From Brachybacterium sp. FME24 (GTDB lineage: Bacteria > Actinomycetota > Actinomycetes > Actinomycetales > Dermabacteraceae), in assembly GCF_014897705.1 (NCBI RefSeq), contig NZ_JABUXV010000017.1:36524-100523 (forward strand): a DNA stretch of 64,000 nucleotides, read 5' to 3'. Position 1 is the first letter of the stretch, and every line of letters begins with the position of its first letter. The notes beneath the pieces are model-generated. The model made no database searches and was not told where the DNA came from. It saw only the letters and a list, made by a program, of their open reading frames with translations. A program made the translations under genes and the position numbers. Of the stretch, positions 48,372 through 57,942 are shown in pieces.

Positions 48372-48679
48372 AGCACGCGCGCCCGGAAGGGTACAAGGGG
48401 GCTGGCGCGAACTTGCTCGGATGGGCGGGTGGCGTCGCTCGATTGGTGCCATTAGGCCAGGTCACGTCCATATTGTTACAGAGGTGGAGGTGAGCTGCAG
48501 GCCCGTTGCGCCGTACGACGTTGCGTGGTCTACTGACCCTGGAGAGATCGCTCTCAAGCGCAATCTGCCGCTGCTTCCTGTGGGGAAGGCATGCACTTAG
48601 CGCGTCGGTATGACCTCGCACCCCATCTGGGGCGTGTGGCGATGCCCGCGCTTGTGCCCTTCCAGCTCAGGAACCCCTC
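48372..48679. other. Divergent gap between TetR operon and ABC exporter
   Basis: A 308-base region. It holds the promoter side of the TetR operon, a 38-codon plus-strand ORF (see next entry) and the upstream region of the ABC gene. No other gene is visible. Confidence 0.5.
48484..48600 (+). CDS. Possible small ORF (38 aa) upstream of the ABC exporter
   Basis: A GTG-started ORF of 38 codons (start 48484, or GTG 48490) after a weak GAGG, ending with TAG. The peptide has a cysteine near each end and a Pro-rich middle (AWSTDPGEIALKRNLPLLPV). Because the next gene is a stand-alone ABC exporter, a precursor-peptide role can be imagined, but there is no modification enzyme nearby and the ORF may be chance. 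Confidence 0.25.
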   Translation: MEVSCRPVAPYDVAWSTDPGEIALKRNLPLLPVGKACT

Positions 48680-50419
48680 ATGTCGGAAAAGACGACGCCG
48701 AAACGATCCCTCTTCAAGACTGCACTGGCCGCACTCTCTGATGCCTGGAGTTCGGGGCGCAACTGGTTGATCTGCACTGTGGTGCTGCACATTCTCCTAG
48801 CACTGATCCCAGCGTTGCAGGTTGTTCTCGTGGCCCGTGTGCTGACGAGCCTTCAGAACACCACCGACGCATGGTTGGCGATGCTTGCCCTCGCCGGTCT
48901 CGTCGGTGCGTCCTTCCAACTGGGTCAGTGCGCCAATGCTGCCTCCCAACGGCTTGCGTTGAGGATGCGCTTCACCTACCAGGTGCTAGCTCTCGAATTC
49001 GTGGCAGCCGCGGGACCGTCTGCACTCGCCATGCCTGAGACCGTGGAGACGGCGCAGACTGCTCATGAGGCGGCGACGGCGGTGGACACGGTCGCGGGTG
49101 ATGTTGTCCGCCTTGCCGGATCTGTCATGACTGCCGCTGCGCTGTGCGTCGCGGTCGCTGCGATCAACCCACTCGCCGGGCTGCTCGTGGCGGCTTCCTT
49201 GGCGCCGACAGTGTGGGCCTTCACCCGCATCGCGCGAGCCGAGGAGGAAGGGTGGCCGCGAGTCGGTGCGGCTGCTCGACGTGCGCAGTATGCGTCCGAG
49301 CAGCTTCTGCAGCAGCGAACCGGAACGGAGCTGGCCACGCTGGGTTCCTCGGGGAAGGTAGTCGACCTGGCACGCAGTCGGTTGCGCGAATCCATGCAGA
49401 TCCTCGACGGGCTCATCGCCGTCGCGATGCGATGGGAGATGGTCTCTGGGTTCCTCACCGCACTGTTGCTCGCGGGTGCCCTGATGGCGCTCATCCTCGG
49501 GGAGCCGAGTGCTGCCGCAGCTGCGGCAGCACTGACGGGAACGATCTCGGGTCTGCATGCCACTCGCGACGTCGGTTATGCGGCTGGTGGGATCGTGACC
49601 GCGGCTCCCAAGTTGCTGGCCATCACCGCCTGCAGGAGTCGGCCCGACGACTCGACACGAGGCATCGCACCTCCGACTCGGACATTGCGTGCCAGAGCCA
49701 TCACGGTGCGCTATCCGCCATCTGCCATCGATGCGGTCTCCGAGGCGTCCATCGTTGCCGAACGTGGCGAGATGGTCGCCATCGTCGGCCCCAACGGAGC
49801 CGGGAAGACCACCCTGGTCGACGCACTGCTGGGGGTCGTCGGTTCCGCAGGGACGGTGGAGATCGACGGGGCCGACATCTCCTCGATCTCCTCGCAGGAC
49901 CGATCCGCTTACTTCGGGCTGCTGACCCAGGAGTTCGGCCGTTACGAGTTCACGGTGCGCGAGAGCTTGGCGCTCGGGCATCCGGACCCGGTCCCCGATG
50001 CCGACATCGAGCGAGCGCTCCACGACGCGCACGCTGCGGGCATCGTCGCGAGGCTGCCGGGCGGGCTTGATGCTCAGCTCGGTCAGCAGTGGCATGGCAG
50101 CGGGCTATCGGGCGGCCAGTGGCAGAGGCTCGCGCTGGCGAGGATCCATCTCCGCGGGGCAGGTATCTGGATCCTCGACGAGCCCACGTCAGCGATCGAC
50201 GCGGAGACGGAGGAGTCGATCTTCGAGGATCTGTACCGCACGCGATCGGATCGCATCACCGTGGTCATCTCTCACCGTGCATGGACGCTGCGCACGATGG
50301 ACCGCATCTACGTGATGGATCAGGGTCGTATCGTCCAGGAAGGTTCCTATGACGACCTGATCAGCAGTCCGGGTCGCTTCGCGGAGATGTTCGCCCTCCA
50401 GGCGCGGTCGCAGCGCTGA
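48680..50419 (+). CDS. ABC exporter, fused membrane and ATPase domains
   Basis: A 579-residue half-transporter: membrane domain with about six helices (residues 25-320), then an ATPase domain with Walker A GPNGAGKTTLVDALL, Q-loop LTQEFGRYEFTVRE, signature LSGGQWQRLALARIHL, Walker B IWILDEPTSAID and switch ISHRAWTLR. The wide spacing and the SGGQ form are typical of ABC-B-like exporters of peptides, lipids or drugs. As a half-size protein it would function as a homodimer. The substrate is not predictable; no partner gene is adjacent. Confidence 0.9.
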   Translation: MSEKTTPKRSLFKTALAALSDAWSSGRNWLICTVVLHILLALIPALQVVLVARVLTSLQNTTDAWLAMLALAGLVGASFQLGQCANAASQRLALRMRFTYQVLALEFVAAAGPSALAMPETVETAQTAHEAATAVDTVAGDVVRLAGSVMTAAALCVAVAAINPLAGLLVAASLAPTVWAFTRIARAEEEGWPRVGAAARRAQYASEQLLQQRTGTELATLGSSGKVVDLARSRLRESMQILDGLIAVAMRWEMVSGFLTALLLAGALMALILGEPSAAAAAAALTGTISGLHATRDVGYAAGGIVTAAPKLLAITACRSRPDDSTRGIAPPTRTLRARAITVRYPPSAIDAVSEASIVAERGEMVAIVGPNGAGKTTLVDALLGVVGSAGTVEIDGADISSISSQDRSAYFGLLTQEFGRYEFTVRESLALGHPDPVPDADIERALHDAHAAGIVARLPGGLDAQLGQQWHGSGLSGGQWQRLALARIHLRGAGIWILDEPTSAIDAETEESIFEDLYRTRSDRITVVISHRAWTLRTMDRIYVMDQGRIVQEGSYDDLISSPGRFAEMFALQARSQR

Positions 50420-50498
50420 GTGCTCCGACGTGCTCCGGTCGAACCTCTCGTCCGTGCGGAGCCCCGGCATCGGGGATCTATCCCGATGCCAGCCCCGC

Positions 50499-52019
50499 TC
50501 AGTCGTCCTCGGTCGAGGCCGCCACGGTAGCGTCCTGGCCGGTGACGAACTCTGCGAGGTGCTGGGACAGTGCGAGCCGGCTCGGCTCGTGGCAGTACAT
50601 CATGTGCCCGGCCTCGTAGTACTCGATGCGGATCCGCTCGGCGTAGTCCTCGCGCGGGATCGCCAGCTGAGCGAGCACGTGCTCGCTCGCGTGGAACGGG
50701 GTCGCCGCGTCGTGGTAGCCGTGGGAGACCAGCACCGTCGTGTGCGGGGATTTGCGCAGCACGCGCGCCAAGTCCGAGGCGACCTCGACGGCGCGGCCCT
50801 CGAAGTCCTTGTAGCTCCACGGGTGCACGCGGCCGGACATGATCTCGTAGACCACGTCGCTGCTGAAGTCGAGCTCGCGATGCAGGTACTGGTTGATGGC
50901 CGCGGTGTAGGAGGGGGCGAGCTGGTCGATCGACGGATCGGTCTCCATGGTATCCGCGTTCCGAGCGCCTGCGGGGGCGGTGAAGCGCCCGTCGATGCGG
51001 CCGGTGACCAGACCCTGGTCGCGCAGCAGTTCGGCGAGGAACGCCTGGTGCTCGATGCGCAGGTTCGCGCGCTCCACCCACTCGGGGTCCACACCGATCA
51101 GCGCGCCGATGCGGGCTGCGGCTTCCTGGACCTGCTCCGGCGAGAGTCGCAGTCCGGCCGCGAGCAGCGCCGGGTACTCCTGCTCGGCGAAGGCCTCGGC
51201 CTCGTCGACCACGTCCTGCAGCAGGCGATCCTCGTGCTTGCCGTGCGCATGCGCGATCGCCGCGTAGGTGGGCAGGTAGTGCAGGTAGGGACGGTCGTTG
51301 CCCTCGGTGAAGCGGATGGTGCCGAAGTCCAGCACCGGGGAGATCAGGGCGATGCCCGCGACCGCCACGTAGTAGCGGTCCAGGAGGCGGGCGGCGACGG
51401 CGCTGGCGCGGGTGGTGCCGTAGGACTCCCCGGCCAGGTAGATCGGGGAGGTCCAGCGCTGATTGCGGGTCAGCCAGTCGATGACGAAGGATGCGATCAG
51501 GTCGCGGTCCGCGGCCAGGCCGTGATGCCGGTCGGTCTTCGCGCCGGGGGCGGGGCGGGAATAGCCGGTGGTCATCGCGTCGACCACCACGAGATCCGCA
51601 TCGCGCAGGATCGTCTCGTGGTTGTCGAGCAGATGGTGCGGCGCGGCGGCGGGGGAGCCGGCATCGCCCGAGTCCACCCGGCGCGGTCCCAGCAGGCCCA
51701 GGTGCAGCCACACGGTGGAGGCTCCCGGGCCGCCGTTGAAGGCGAACATGACGGGTCGCTCGGCGCTGTCGGTCCCCGAGGAGCTCGCGACGTAGGAGAC
51801 GGAGAACAGTTCCGCGTAGGCGGCGCCGCGCCCGTACTCCGCGCCCTCGGGCTCCTCCTTCAGCGCGACGGTGCCGGTGGTGGCCGTGTAGTCGAGGGAG
51901 CCGTCGGGCAGCGAGAGGGAGTGCAGCGTGGTGACCAGGTGGTCCTCGGGTGCGGGGGCGTCGGATGAGGATGCGCCCTGCTCGGCATCGGGGGAGGGGG
52001 TCGCGGGATCGGCGTTCAC
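50499..52019 (-). CDS. Serine carboxypeptidase-like peptidase (S10 family)
   Basis: A 506-residue protein starting at GTG 52019 after GAAGGAG. S10 family signs: the oxyanion segment PVMFAFNGGPGASTVWLHL, the nucleophile in YLAGESYGTTRASAVAARL (Ser in GESYG), the Asp in VLVSHGYHDAATPF and the His in YYEAGHMMYCHEPS. It has no signal peptide, so it is probably cytoplasmic, unlike eukaryotic lysosomal relatives; bacterial S10 members are little studied. It stands upstream of a small membrane protein and an SSS symporter on the same strand. Confidence 0.92.
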   Translation of the reverse strand: MNADPATPSPDAEQGASSSDAPAPEDHLVTTLHSLSLPDGSLDYTATTGTVALKEEPEGAEYGRGAAYAELFSVSYVASSSGTDSAERPVMFAFNGGPGASTVWLHLGLLGPRRVDSGDAGSPAAAPHHLLDNHETILRDADLVVVDAMTTGYSRPAPGAKTDRHHGLAADRDLIASFVIDWLTRNQRWTSPIYLAGESYGTTRASAVAARLLDRYYVAVAGIALISPVLDFGTIRFTEGNDRPYLHYLPTYAAIAHAHGKHEDRLLQDVVDEAEAFAEQEYPALLAAGLRLSPEQVQEAAARIGALIGVDPEWVERANLRIEHQAFLAELLRDQGLVTGRIDGRFTAPAGARNADTMETDPSIDQLAPSYTAAINQYLHRELDFSSDVVYEIMSGRVHPWSYKDFEGRAVEVASDLARVLRKSPHTTVLVSHGYHDAATPFHASEHVLAQLAIPREDYAERIRIEYYEAGHMMYCHEPSRLALSQHLAEFVTGQDATVAASTEDD

Positions 52020-52173
52020 TCGTGCTCCTTCGCGTCGGTCGGTTCGGCCTCGATGCTACGCGGGCACAGCGAGCAGGCGGTGCGCAGGACGCACGGATCC
52101 CCCGACCCGCCTCAGGTCAGAGGCAGGGCGGGGGATCCGTGGTCCCGGCGCCGGGACTGCGCGGGTGACGCGG

Positions 52174-52548
52174 TCAGTCCAGGGGTGCGATGTCGCGGGG
52201 CTCCTCGGCGCCGTCCTCGTTCTCTCGGACGACCATGCGGATCGGGTCCAGCTTCGTCCAGAGCACGAAGAGGAGCGCGACGACGACCATGGCCAGGCCT
52301 GCCCACAGGTTGGCGTTGGGCCCTCCCGTCTTCGCGGCCGCCGCGTCGTCGAACGCGAACAGTCCCATCAGCGTCAGGAGCACGCCGAACAGACCCAGCA
52401 GGGTGCCGATGAAATTGCGGATGTCGAAGGCGCCGGCGGTCTGGACCTCTGCACCTGCGGGCGCATCGTCGGTGCCGTGCGGGGTGGTTGAGGCCGATGC
52501 CTCGACGGCTCGGCGCTTGCCGTGGCCGGGATCCTTGTGTGCACTCAT
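52174..52548 (-). CDS. Small membrane protein beside the sodium symporter
   Basis: A 124-residue protein with a polar N-terminal half (about 1-40) and two membrane helices (IGTLLGLFGVLLTLMGLFAF and LWAGLAMVVVALLFVLWTKL), ending in an acidic tail. It is encoded directly after the SSS symporter gene (22-base gap) on the same strand, a common place for small accessory subunits of sodium:solute symporters. No motif proves that function. ATG 52548. Confidence 0.72.
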   Translation of the reverse strand: MSAHKDPGHGKRRAVEASASTTPHGTDDAPAGAEVQTAGAFDIRNFIGTLLGLFGVLLTLMGLFAFDDAAAAKTGGPNANLWAGLAMVVVALLFVLWTKLDPIRMVVRENEDGAEEPRDIAPLD

Positions 52549-52570
52549 GAGTGTTCTCCTCCGTCCGCGC

Positions 52571-54268
52571 TCAGGCGAAGACGATGTTCAGGATGACGAC
52601 GAGGACGAGTCCGATGCCCGCCATGGGGACGGGTCGGCGCCAGAAGGGAAGGGTCTTCTCGTCGGCATCGACGAGGTCGGCCTTCGGGGTCTCGGAGTAG
52701 ACGAGGCCCTTCAGCTCGTGCGCCGGCTTCGGAGCGGTGAACTGGGTGACCACGATCGAGACGACGATGTCGACGACGAACGCCGTCGCGGCGCAGACGA
52801 AGGCGAGCCCCTGGCCCGGCAGCTCGAAGACGCCGAAGAACGTCGACGCCGCCCACAGCCCCACGGCCGAGAGCGTGCCGGCGACCAGGCCCGCCCAGCC
52901 GGCGGTCGCGCTCATCCGCTTCCAGAACATGCCCAGGATGAAGGTCGCGAACAGCGGCGCGTTGAAGAAGCCGAACAGGGCCTGCAGGTAGTCCATCAGG
53001 TTCGAGAAGCTGCCCGCGATGAGCGCGGTGAAGATCGCGATCACGCAGGCGGCGGCGGTCGCGATGCGACCCACCGTGATGTAGTGGGAGTCAGATGCAC
53101 CCTTCTTCACGTACTGCTCGTACAGGTCGTAGGTGACCACGGTGTTGAAGGCGGAGATGTTCGCGGCCATGCCGGCCATGAACGCTGCCAGCAGGCCCGC
53201 GATCGCGACGCCCAGCAGACCGTTGGGGAGCACGTCGCGCATCAGCAGCAGCAGTGCGTCGTTGTAGGTCACCCCGGTGGCGGTGGCGCCTGCGGCATCG
53301 CCCGCGAAGTCCAGCTCCTTGAACTCGGTGAGCTCTCCGACCAGCACCGCGGCGAGCATGCCGGGGATGATCACGATGAAGGGGATGAACATCTTCGGGA
53401 AGGCGCCGATGATCGGCGTCATCCGGGCGGCGGTGATGGACTTGCTGGCCATCGCCCGCTGGACCTCCACGAAGTTCGTGGTCCAGTAGCCGAATGAGAG
53501 CACGAAGCCCAGGCCGAACACGATGCCGACGACCGACAGGATCGGGCTGTCGAAGCCGGAGAGGGCCTGACCGGGCCAGCTGTGCAGCTGCTCGTCGCCG
53601 AGCATGCCGTCGTCGGCGACGCGCTCCTTCAAGCCGCTCCAGCCGCCCACGCGGTGCAGCCCGATGAGGGTCAGCGGCAGCAGGGCCGCGACGATCACGA
53701 AGAACTGCAGCACCTCGTTGTAGATCGCAGCGGAGAGGCCGCCGACGGTGATGTAGAAGAGCACGAACGCGGCGGCGAGCACGAGGCCCACCCACATCGG
53801 CCAGCCCAGCAGGCGGTTCACGATGATGGCCAGCAGCGACAGGTTCACGCCGGCGATGAGCAGCTGCGCCACGGCGAAGCTGATCGAGTTCACCAGGTGG
53901 GCGCCGGTGCCGAAGCGCATGCGCATGAACTCGGGGACCGAGCGCACCTTGGAGCCGTAGTAGAACGGCATCATCACGACGCCGAGGAACAGCATCGCGG
54001 GGATCGCGCCGACCCAGAAGTAGTGCATCGTCGGCATGCCGTACTGGGCGCCGGTGGCGGACATGCCCATGATCTCGACCGCGCCGAGGTTGGCGGAGAT
54101 GAAGGCGAGGCCGGTGACCCAGGCGGGCAGCGAACGGCCGGAGAGGAAGAACTCGATGGATGTCGAGACACCGCGCTTGGCATACCAGCCGACGCCGAGC
54201 ACGAACACGAAGTACAACGCGATGATCGCGTAGTCGATCCACTGAGCATCCAGGCGGATGTCGACCAT
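52571..54268 (-). CDS. Sodium:solute symporter (SSS family), SGLT-like
   Basis: A 565-residue symporter with about 14 membrane helices. It opens with WIDYAIIALYFVFVLGVGW, and carries SSS marks: FFLSGRSLPAWVTGLAFI, GMPTMHYFWVGAIPAMLFLG, FMRMRFGTGAH, SFGYWTTNFVEVQRAMASKS (a typical NFVEVQRAMA stretch of sugar/sialic-acid symporters), and AGLLAAFMAGMAANISAFNT. It imports a sugar or related solute with Na+. ATG 54268 follows AAGGA; an upstream frame is unsupported. The next gene encodes a small membrane protein. Confidence 0.92.
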   Translation of the reverse strand: MVDIRLDAQWIDYAIIALYFVFVLGVGWYAKRGVSTSIEFFLSGRSLPAWVTGLAFISANLGAVEIMGMSATGAQYGMPTMHYFWVGAIPAMLFLGVVMMPFYYGSKVRSVPEFMRMRFGTGAHLVNSISFAVAQLLIAGVNLSLLAIIVNRLLGWPMWVGLVLAAAFVLFYITVGGLSAAIYNEVLQFFVIVAALLPLTLIGLHRVGGWSGLKERVADDGMLGDEQLHSWPGQALSGFDSPILSVVGIVFGLGFVLSFGYWTTNFVEVQRAMASKSITAARMTPIIGAFPKMFIPFIVIIPGMLAAVLVGELTEFKELDFAGDAAGATATGVTYNDALLLLMRDVLPNGLLGVAIAGLLAAFMAGMAANISAFNTVVTYDLYEQYVKKGASDSHYITVGRIATAAACVIAIFTALIAGSFSNLMDYLQALFGFFNAPLFATFILGMFWKRMSATAGWAGLVAGTLSAVGLWAASTFFGVFELPGQGLAFVCAATAFVVDIVVSIVVTQFTAPKPAHELKGLVYSETPKADLVDADEKTLPFWRRPVPMAGIGLVLVVILNIVFA

Positions 54269-54589
54269 GGGGATGATCCTTGGTGAAGAAGGGGATGAGG
54301 AGGCGCGCTGACATGCGCAGAAGGGCACGAGGGCGGGGTGGCCGGGGCTACCGGGCGGTCACGTTACCACCGAGAAACTAAATCTCGACGCCGGGGACGC
54401 CCCGTCGGGCAGGACGATGCGCATATCACAACGTAGGGTTCTTCGAGGCGTGTTCACGAAGTTGCCGGAGAAGACGGATGTGACGTGAAACACCTGCAGG
54501 TCACGGCTCGGAACCGGACGTCGGATCTGACGCCTATCCAGATATCGTGAACGTTCACCCTCGATGAGGAGGAAAGGAGACCACCCCTC
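54269..54589. other. Divergent gap between SSS symporter and sugar ABC operon
   Basis: A 321-base region with the promoters of the symporter (minus) and the sugar ABC operon (plus). It contains a perfect LacI-type palindrome (54548-54559). GTGTTCACGAAG near 54450 and ATCACAACG near 54425 resemble weak relatives of the LacI half-site. No gene is seen. Confidence 0.55.
54548..54559. promoter_or_regulatory. LacI-type operator GTGAACGTTCAC
   Basis: A perfect 12-bp palindrome centred on CG, as in LacI/GalR-family sites, lies 30 bases before the solute-binding-protein ATG at 54590, near its likely promoter. The matching LacI-family regulator gene is not in the window. Confidence 0.7.
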
Positions 54590-55924
54590 ATGAAGAGCTA
54601 TACACGGCGCGCGGCACTCGCCGCCACGGGAGCGGCCGGGATGGGCGCTGCCCTGGCCGCCTGCGCCCCACCGAACCCCGGCAACGTCAATGCCGAGGCC
54701 GCCATCCCCCCATCCGACGGCCCCGTCACGGTCAGCTACTGGGCCTGGCTGAAGGACCTGCAGAAGGTTGCGGACGTCTTCAACGCCAGCCAGGACCGGA
54801 TCACGGTCGAGACGACCTGGATCCCCGGCGGCAACTCCGGCGGCTACGCCAAGATCCTGTCCGCGGTCGCCGCGGGCGGCGGTCCCGATATCGCGCAGGT
54901 CGAACTGCGGCAGGTCCCGGAGTTCGCCCTCGCCGGCGCCATCGTGGACCTCACCCGCTACGGCTTCGCCGAGCAGGCGGATGCCTATGACCCGGGCGCG
55001 CTCGCCCAGGTCAAGGTCGGCGACTCCTATTGGGCCGTCCCCCAGGACACCGGCCCCGTGGCCACCTTCTACAACCGCGAGGTGCTCGAGGACGAGCTCG
55101 GGCTGAAGCCACCTGCCACCTGGGACGAGTTCCGCGAGACCGCGGCCGCCGTCTCCGAGGCCGGCAAGAACCTCATCAGCCTCGACCCCTCCGACGGCTC
55201 CCACCCGATCGCCTGGGCGATGCAGTCCGGTGCGGTCTGGTTCCGCCCGGAAGGCGACGGCTGGATCATCGACATGACCGACGACGCCTCGATACGGATG
55301 GCGGAGTTCTGGGACGGCATCCTGGCCGACAAGATCATCGGCACCGGCTACGGCTCCTACACGACGCCCTGGTACGCGGCGGCCGGCGACGGCACCGTCC
55401 TGGCATCCATCAGCGGGTCATGGTCCGACGCTCTGAACGAGACCGTTCCCGGCGGCTCCGGCAAGTGGGCCGTGGCGCCCATGCCGCGCTGGGACGACGG
55501 CTACGCCTCCGGCGGCCACGGCGGTTCGTCGGCCGCGGTGCTGTCGACCAGCAAGCATCCCGTCGAGGCGCTCGAGTTCCTCACCTGGATGTGCACCGAC
55601 CCGGCAGGGATCGACGCCATGATCGAGTTCTCGGGCATCGGCTGGTCGCCCGCCAAGGACTACATCGGCGAGATCCGCCAGCAGCCCTCCGAGTTCTTCT
55701 CCGGACAGAACTACAACGAGGAGATCATCGTCCCGATGGCCGAGGGTCAGAACCTCGACTGGACCTGGGCCCCGATGATGCAGCGTGCCCAGGCGATCAT
55801 CGGCGACGGCATGACCAAGGCGGTCAGCGGCGAGGTGCCGCTGGTCGACATGTTCGCGAACTCGCAGAAGGAGATCGTGAAGATCATGCGGGACATGGGT
55901 CTGGATGCGGAGGAGGCGCGATGA
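54590..55924 (+). CDS. Sugar ABC transporter solute-binding lipoprotein
   Basis: A 444-residue family 1 solute-binding protein, with a Tat-like signal and lipobox LAAC (Cys25). The mature part shows VSYWAWLKDLQKVADVFN, then GGPDIAQVELRQVPEFALAG and a C-terminal lobe with DPAGIDAMIEFSGIGWSP, as in maltose/oligosaccharide-binding proteins. GAGGAGGAAAGG precedes the ATG. It would deliver oligosaccharides to the two permeases encoded next (ATGA overlap). The downstream GH42 and GH35 genes suggest beta-galactosides. Confidence 0.92.
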   Translation: MKSYTRRAALAATGAAGMGAALAACAPPNPGNVNAEAAIPPSDGPVTVSYWAWLKDLQKVADVFNASQDRITVETTWIPGGNSGGYAKILSAVAAGGGPDIAQVELRQVPEFALAGAIVDLTRYGFAEQADAYDPGALAQVKVGDSYWAVPQDTGPVATFYNREVLEDELGLKPPATWDEFRETAAAVSEAGKNLISLDPSDGSHPIAWAMQSGAVWFRPEGDGWIIDMTDDASIRMAEFWDGILADKIIGTGYGSYTTPWYAAAGDGTVLASISGSWSDALNETVPGGSGKWAVAPMPRWDDGYASGGHGGSSAAVLSTSKHPVEALEFLTWMCTDPAGIDAMIEFSGIGWSPAKDYIGEIRQQPSEFFSGQNYNEEIIVPMAEGQNLDWTWAPMMQRAQAIIGDGMTKAVSGEVPLVDMFANSQKEIVKIMRDMGLDAEEAR

Positions 55925-56805
55925 GAAGCAGAACAGCTCCCTGGGTGCTGCTGGCACCCTTCCTGGTCGTCTTCATCGGCACGATGATCGTGCCGATCTT
56001 CATGGCGATCGGCTACAGCTTCACCTCCGTCACCCGCTCCGGCCTGCTCGGTGAGGGCGGGCTGACCAACTCCTTCGCCTGGTTCGACAACTACGTCGCC
56101 GCCCTGACCAACGCGAACTTCGTCGCATCCATCGGCCGCATGATCCTGTTCGGCATCGTGCAGGTGACGGTCATGATCGTGGCCGCCACGGTCCTCGCTC
56201 TGCTGCTCGAGAGCGCCTCGGCGAAGTGGCCCGGATTCTTCCGCGCCACCTACTTCCTGCCTTACGGCATCCCCGGCGTGATCGCCACGATCCTGTGGTC
56301 GTTCCTCTACATCCCCGGTCTGTCCCCGATCGTGGACGTCCTCGGAGCTGTCGGGATCAACATCGACTTCCTCGGCCCGAACATGGTGCTGTGGTCCATC
56401 GCGAACATCGTGACCTGGACCTACACGGGCTACAACATGCTCATCATCATCGCGCAGCTGAAGTCGATCCCCGGTGAGCTGTACGAGGCGGCGAAGCTCG
56501 ACGGCGCCAGCTCGCTGCGCGTCGCGAGGTCGATCCAGCTGCCGCTGATCCGCCCGGCCCTGATGCTCACGGTGATCTTCTCGATCATCGGCACCCTGCA
56601 GCTGTTCGCCGAGCCGCGGCTGCTGCAGACCATGAGCGCAGGCATCACCTCGGAGTACACCCCGAACATGTCCGCCTATGCCTTCGCGTTCCAGTACAAC
56701 GACATCGGCATGGCCGCGGCGCAGTCCGTGATCATCGCGGTCGCCGCCTTCCTGCTCTCAGCCATCGCGCTGGGAGTCTCGAACTGGATGGAGAAGCGCG
56801 GATGA
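55921..56805 (+). CDS. Sugar ABC permease, MalF-type
   Basis: A 294-residue inner-membrane permease with six helices and the EAA loop EAAKLDGASSLRVARSIQLP near residues 185-205, which contacts the ATPase. It starts by ATGA overlap with the binding-protein gene and overlaps the next permease gene in the same way. No nucleotide-binding protein is in this operon, so the import ATPase is presumably a shared MsiK/MalK-type protein elsewhere. Confidence 0.92.
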   Translation: MRSRTAPWVLLAPFLVVFIGTMIVPIFMAIGYSFTSVTRSGLLGEGGLTNSFAWFDNYVAALTNANFVASIGRMILFGIVQVTVMIVAATVLALLLESASAKWPGFFRATYFLPYGIPGVIATILWSFLYIPGLSPIVDVLGAVGINIDFLGPNMVLWSIANIVTWTYTGYNMLIIIAQLKSIPGELYEAAKLDGASSLRVARSIQLPLIRPALMLTVIFSIIGTLQLFAEPRLLQTMSAGITSEYTPNMSAYAFAFQYNDIGMAAAQSVIIAVAAFLLSAIALGVSNWMEKRG

Positions 56806-57749
56806 GCACCACCGACAACGCCACCACGACCACCGAGCGCAGCAAGCCCCTGGGTAATGCCGCCAAGGCCGCCCAGGGAGATGGCCGCGCCGGGAACCGG
56901 GACGCGGGTCGCAAGCCGACCACCACGATCCTCGTCACCGCGATCCTCGCGATCGTCGCGCTGTACTTCCTGGTGCCGGTGTACTGGGTGGTCATCAACG
57001 CCACCAAGTCCACCGAGGATCTCTTCGCCACCAGCGGGTTCTGGTTCGGTGAGAACTTCCAGCTGTGGGAGAACATCAAGGCCGTGCTGTCCGCCAACGG
57101 CGGGATCTTCCCCCGCTGGGGCCTGAACTCCATGCTGTACTCCGGGGTCGGCTCCCTGCTGGCCACCTACTTCTCGGTCGCCGCCGGGTACGCCCTGGCC
57201 AAGTACCGCTTCCGGGGTCGAAAGCTCGTGTACGGGCTGGTCCTGGGCGGCGTGCTGGTGCCCGGCACCGCCGTGGCCCTGCCGCTGTTCTTCATGTTCT
57301 CCTCGATCGGGATCACGAACACCTACTGGGCGGTGCTGATCCCGTCGCTGGTGAGCCCCTTCGGCCTGTTCCTGGCCTCGATCTACGCCGGTGCCGCGGT
57401 GCCGGACGAGCTGCTCGAGGCAGGCCGGATCGACGGCGTGGGAGAGCTGGGGCTGTTCCATCGCCTCGCGCTGCCGCAGCTGACCCCGGCGATCGTGACC
57501 ATCCTGCTGTTCCAGTTCGTCGCGATCTGGAACAACTACATGCTCCCGCTGGTCATGCTGGCCGACGAGAAGCTGTATCCGATCACCCTGGGCCTGGACA
57601 ACTGGCGGGCGCAGACGGATCGTCTGCCGGAGTTCTACCAGCTCACCACCACCGGCGCCCTGCTGTCGGTGATCCCGCTGGCGATCCTCATCCTGGTGCT
57701 GCAGCGCTTCTGGCGCGGCGGCCTGACGGAGGGCTCCGTCAAGGGCTGA
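56802..57749 (+). CDS. Sugar ABC permease, MalG-type
   Basis: A 315-residue permease with an N-terminal polar extension (about 35 residues), six helices, and the EAA loop LEAGRIDGVGELGLFHRLAL near 205-224. WNNYMLPLVMLADEKLYPIT near the end is a MalG family segment. It pairs with the preceding permease to form the oligosaccharide import channel. It is the third gene of the operon and ends before a hairpin at 57799. Confidence 0.92.
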   Translation: MSTTDNATTTTERSKPLGNAAKAAQGDGRAGNRDAGRKPTTTILVTAILAIVALYFLVPVYWVVINATKSTEDLFATSGFWFGENFQLWENIKAVLSANGGIFPRWGLNSMLYSGVGSLLATYFSVAAGYALAKYRFRGRKLVYGLVLGGVLVPGTAVALPLFFMFSSIGITNTYWAVLIPSLVSPFGLFLASIYAGAAVPDELLEAGRIDGVGELGLFHRLALPQLTPAIVTILLFQFVAIWNNYMLPLVMLADEKLYPITLGLDNWRAQTDRLPEFYQLTTTGALLSVIPLAILILVLQRFWRGGLTEGSVKG

Positions 57750-57798
57750 GACAGCCCCGGTCTCCCTCCGACCTCGTCCCTCGCTCGAGGCGACGTCG

Positions 57799-57838
57799 CT
57801 GTGCGCTGTGCTTCCGATCCTGGAAGCACGGCGCACAG
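57799..57838. terminator. Hairpin, second copy of the CTGTGCTTCC hairpin family
   Basis: Arms 57799-57815 and 57822-57838 (CTGTGCGCTGTGCTTCC against its complement) pair over 17 bases with one G:T-type mismatch and a 6-base loop. The core and loop length match the hairpin at 27116-27159. It lies 50 bases after the MalG-type gene and may end its transcript. Confidence 0.65.
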
Positions 57839-57942
57839 TCGCGTTCGAGACGGGCGTCCGAGGGGCCCGGGTGGGGCGAACGGTGTCGTTCCGCAACCCG
57901 GGGCGCTTGCATCGGCGACGGCGGCCCTCTTCGATGGGACCC

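Noticed and set aside
48372..48679. Lanthipeptide or lasso-peptide cluster around the ABC exporter
   Set aside because: No modification enzyme, leader peptidase or immunity gene is adjacent; only a doubtful 38-codon ORF remains.
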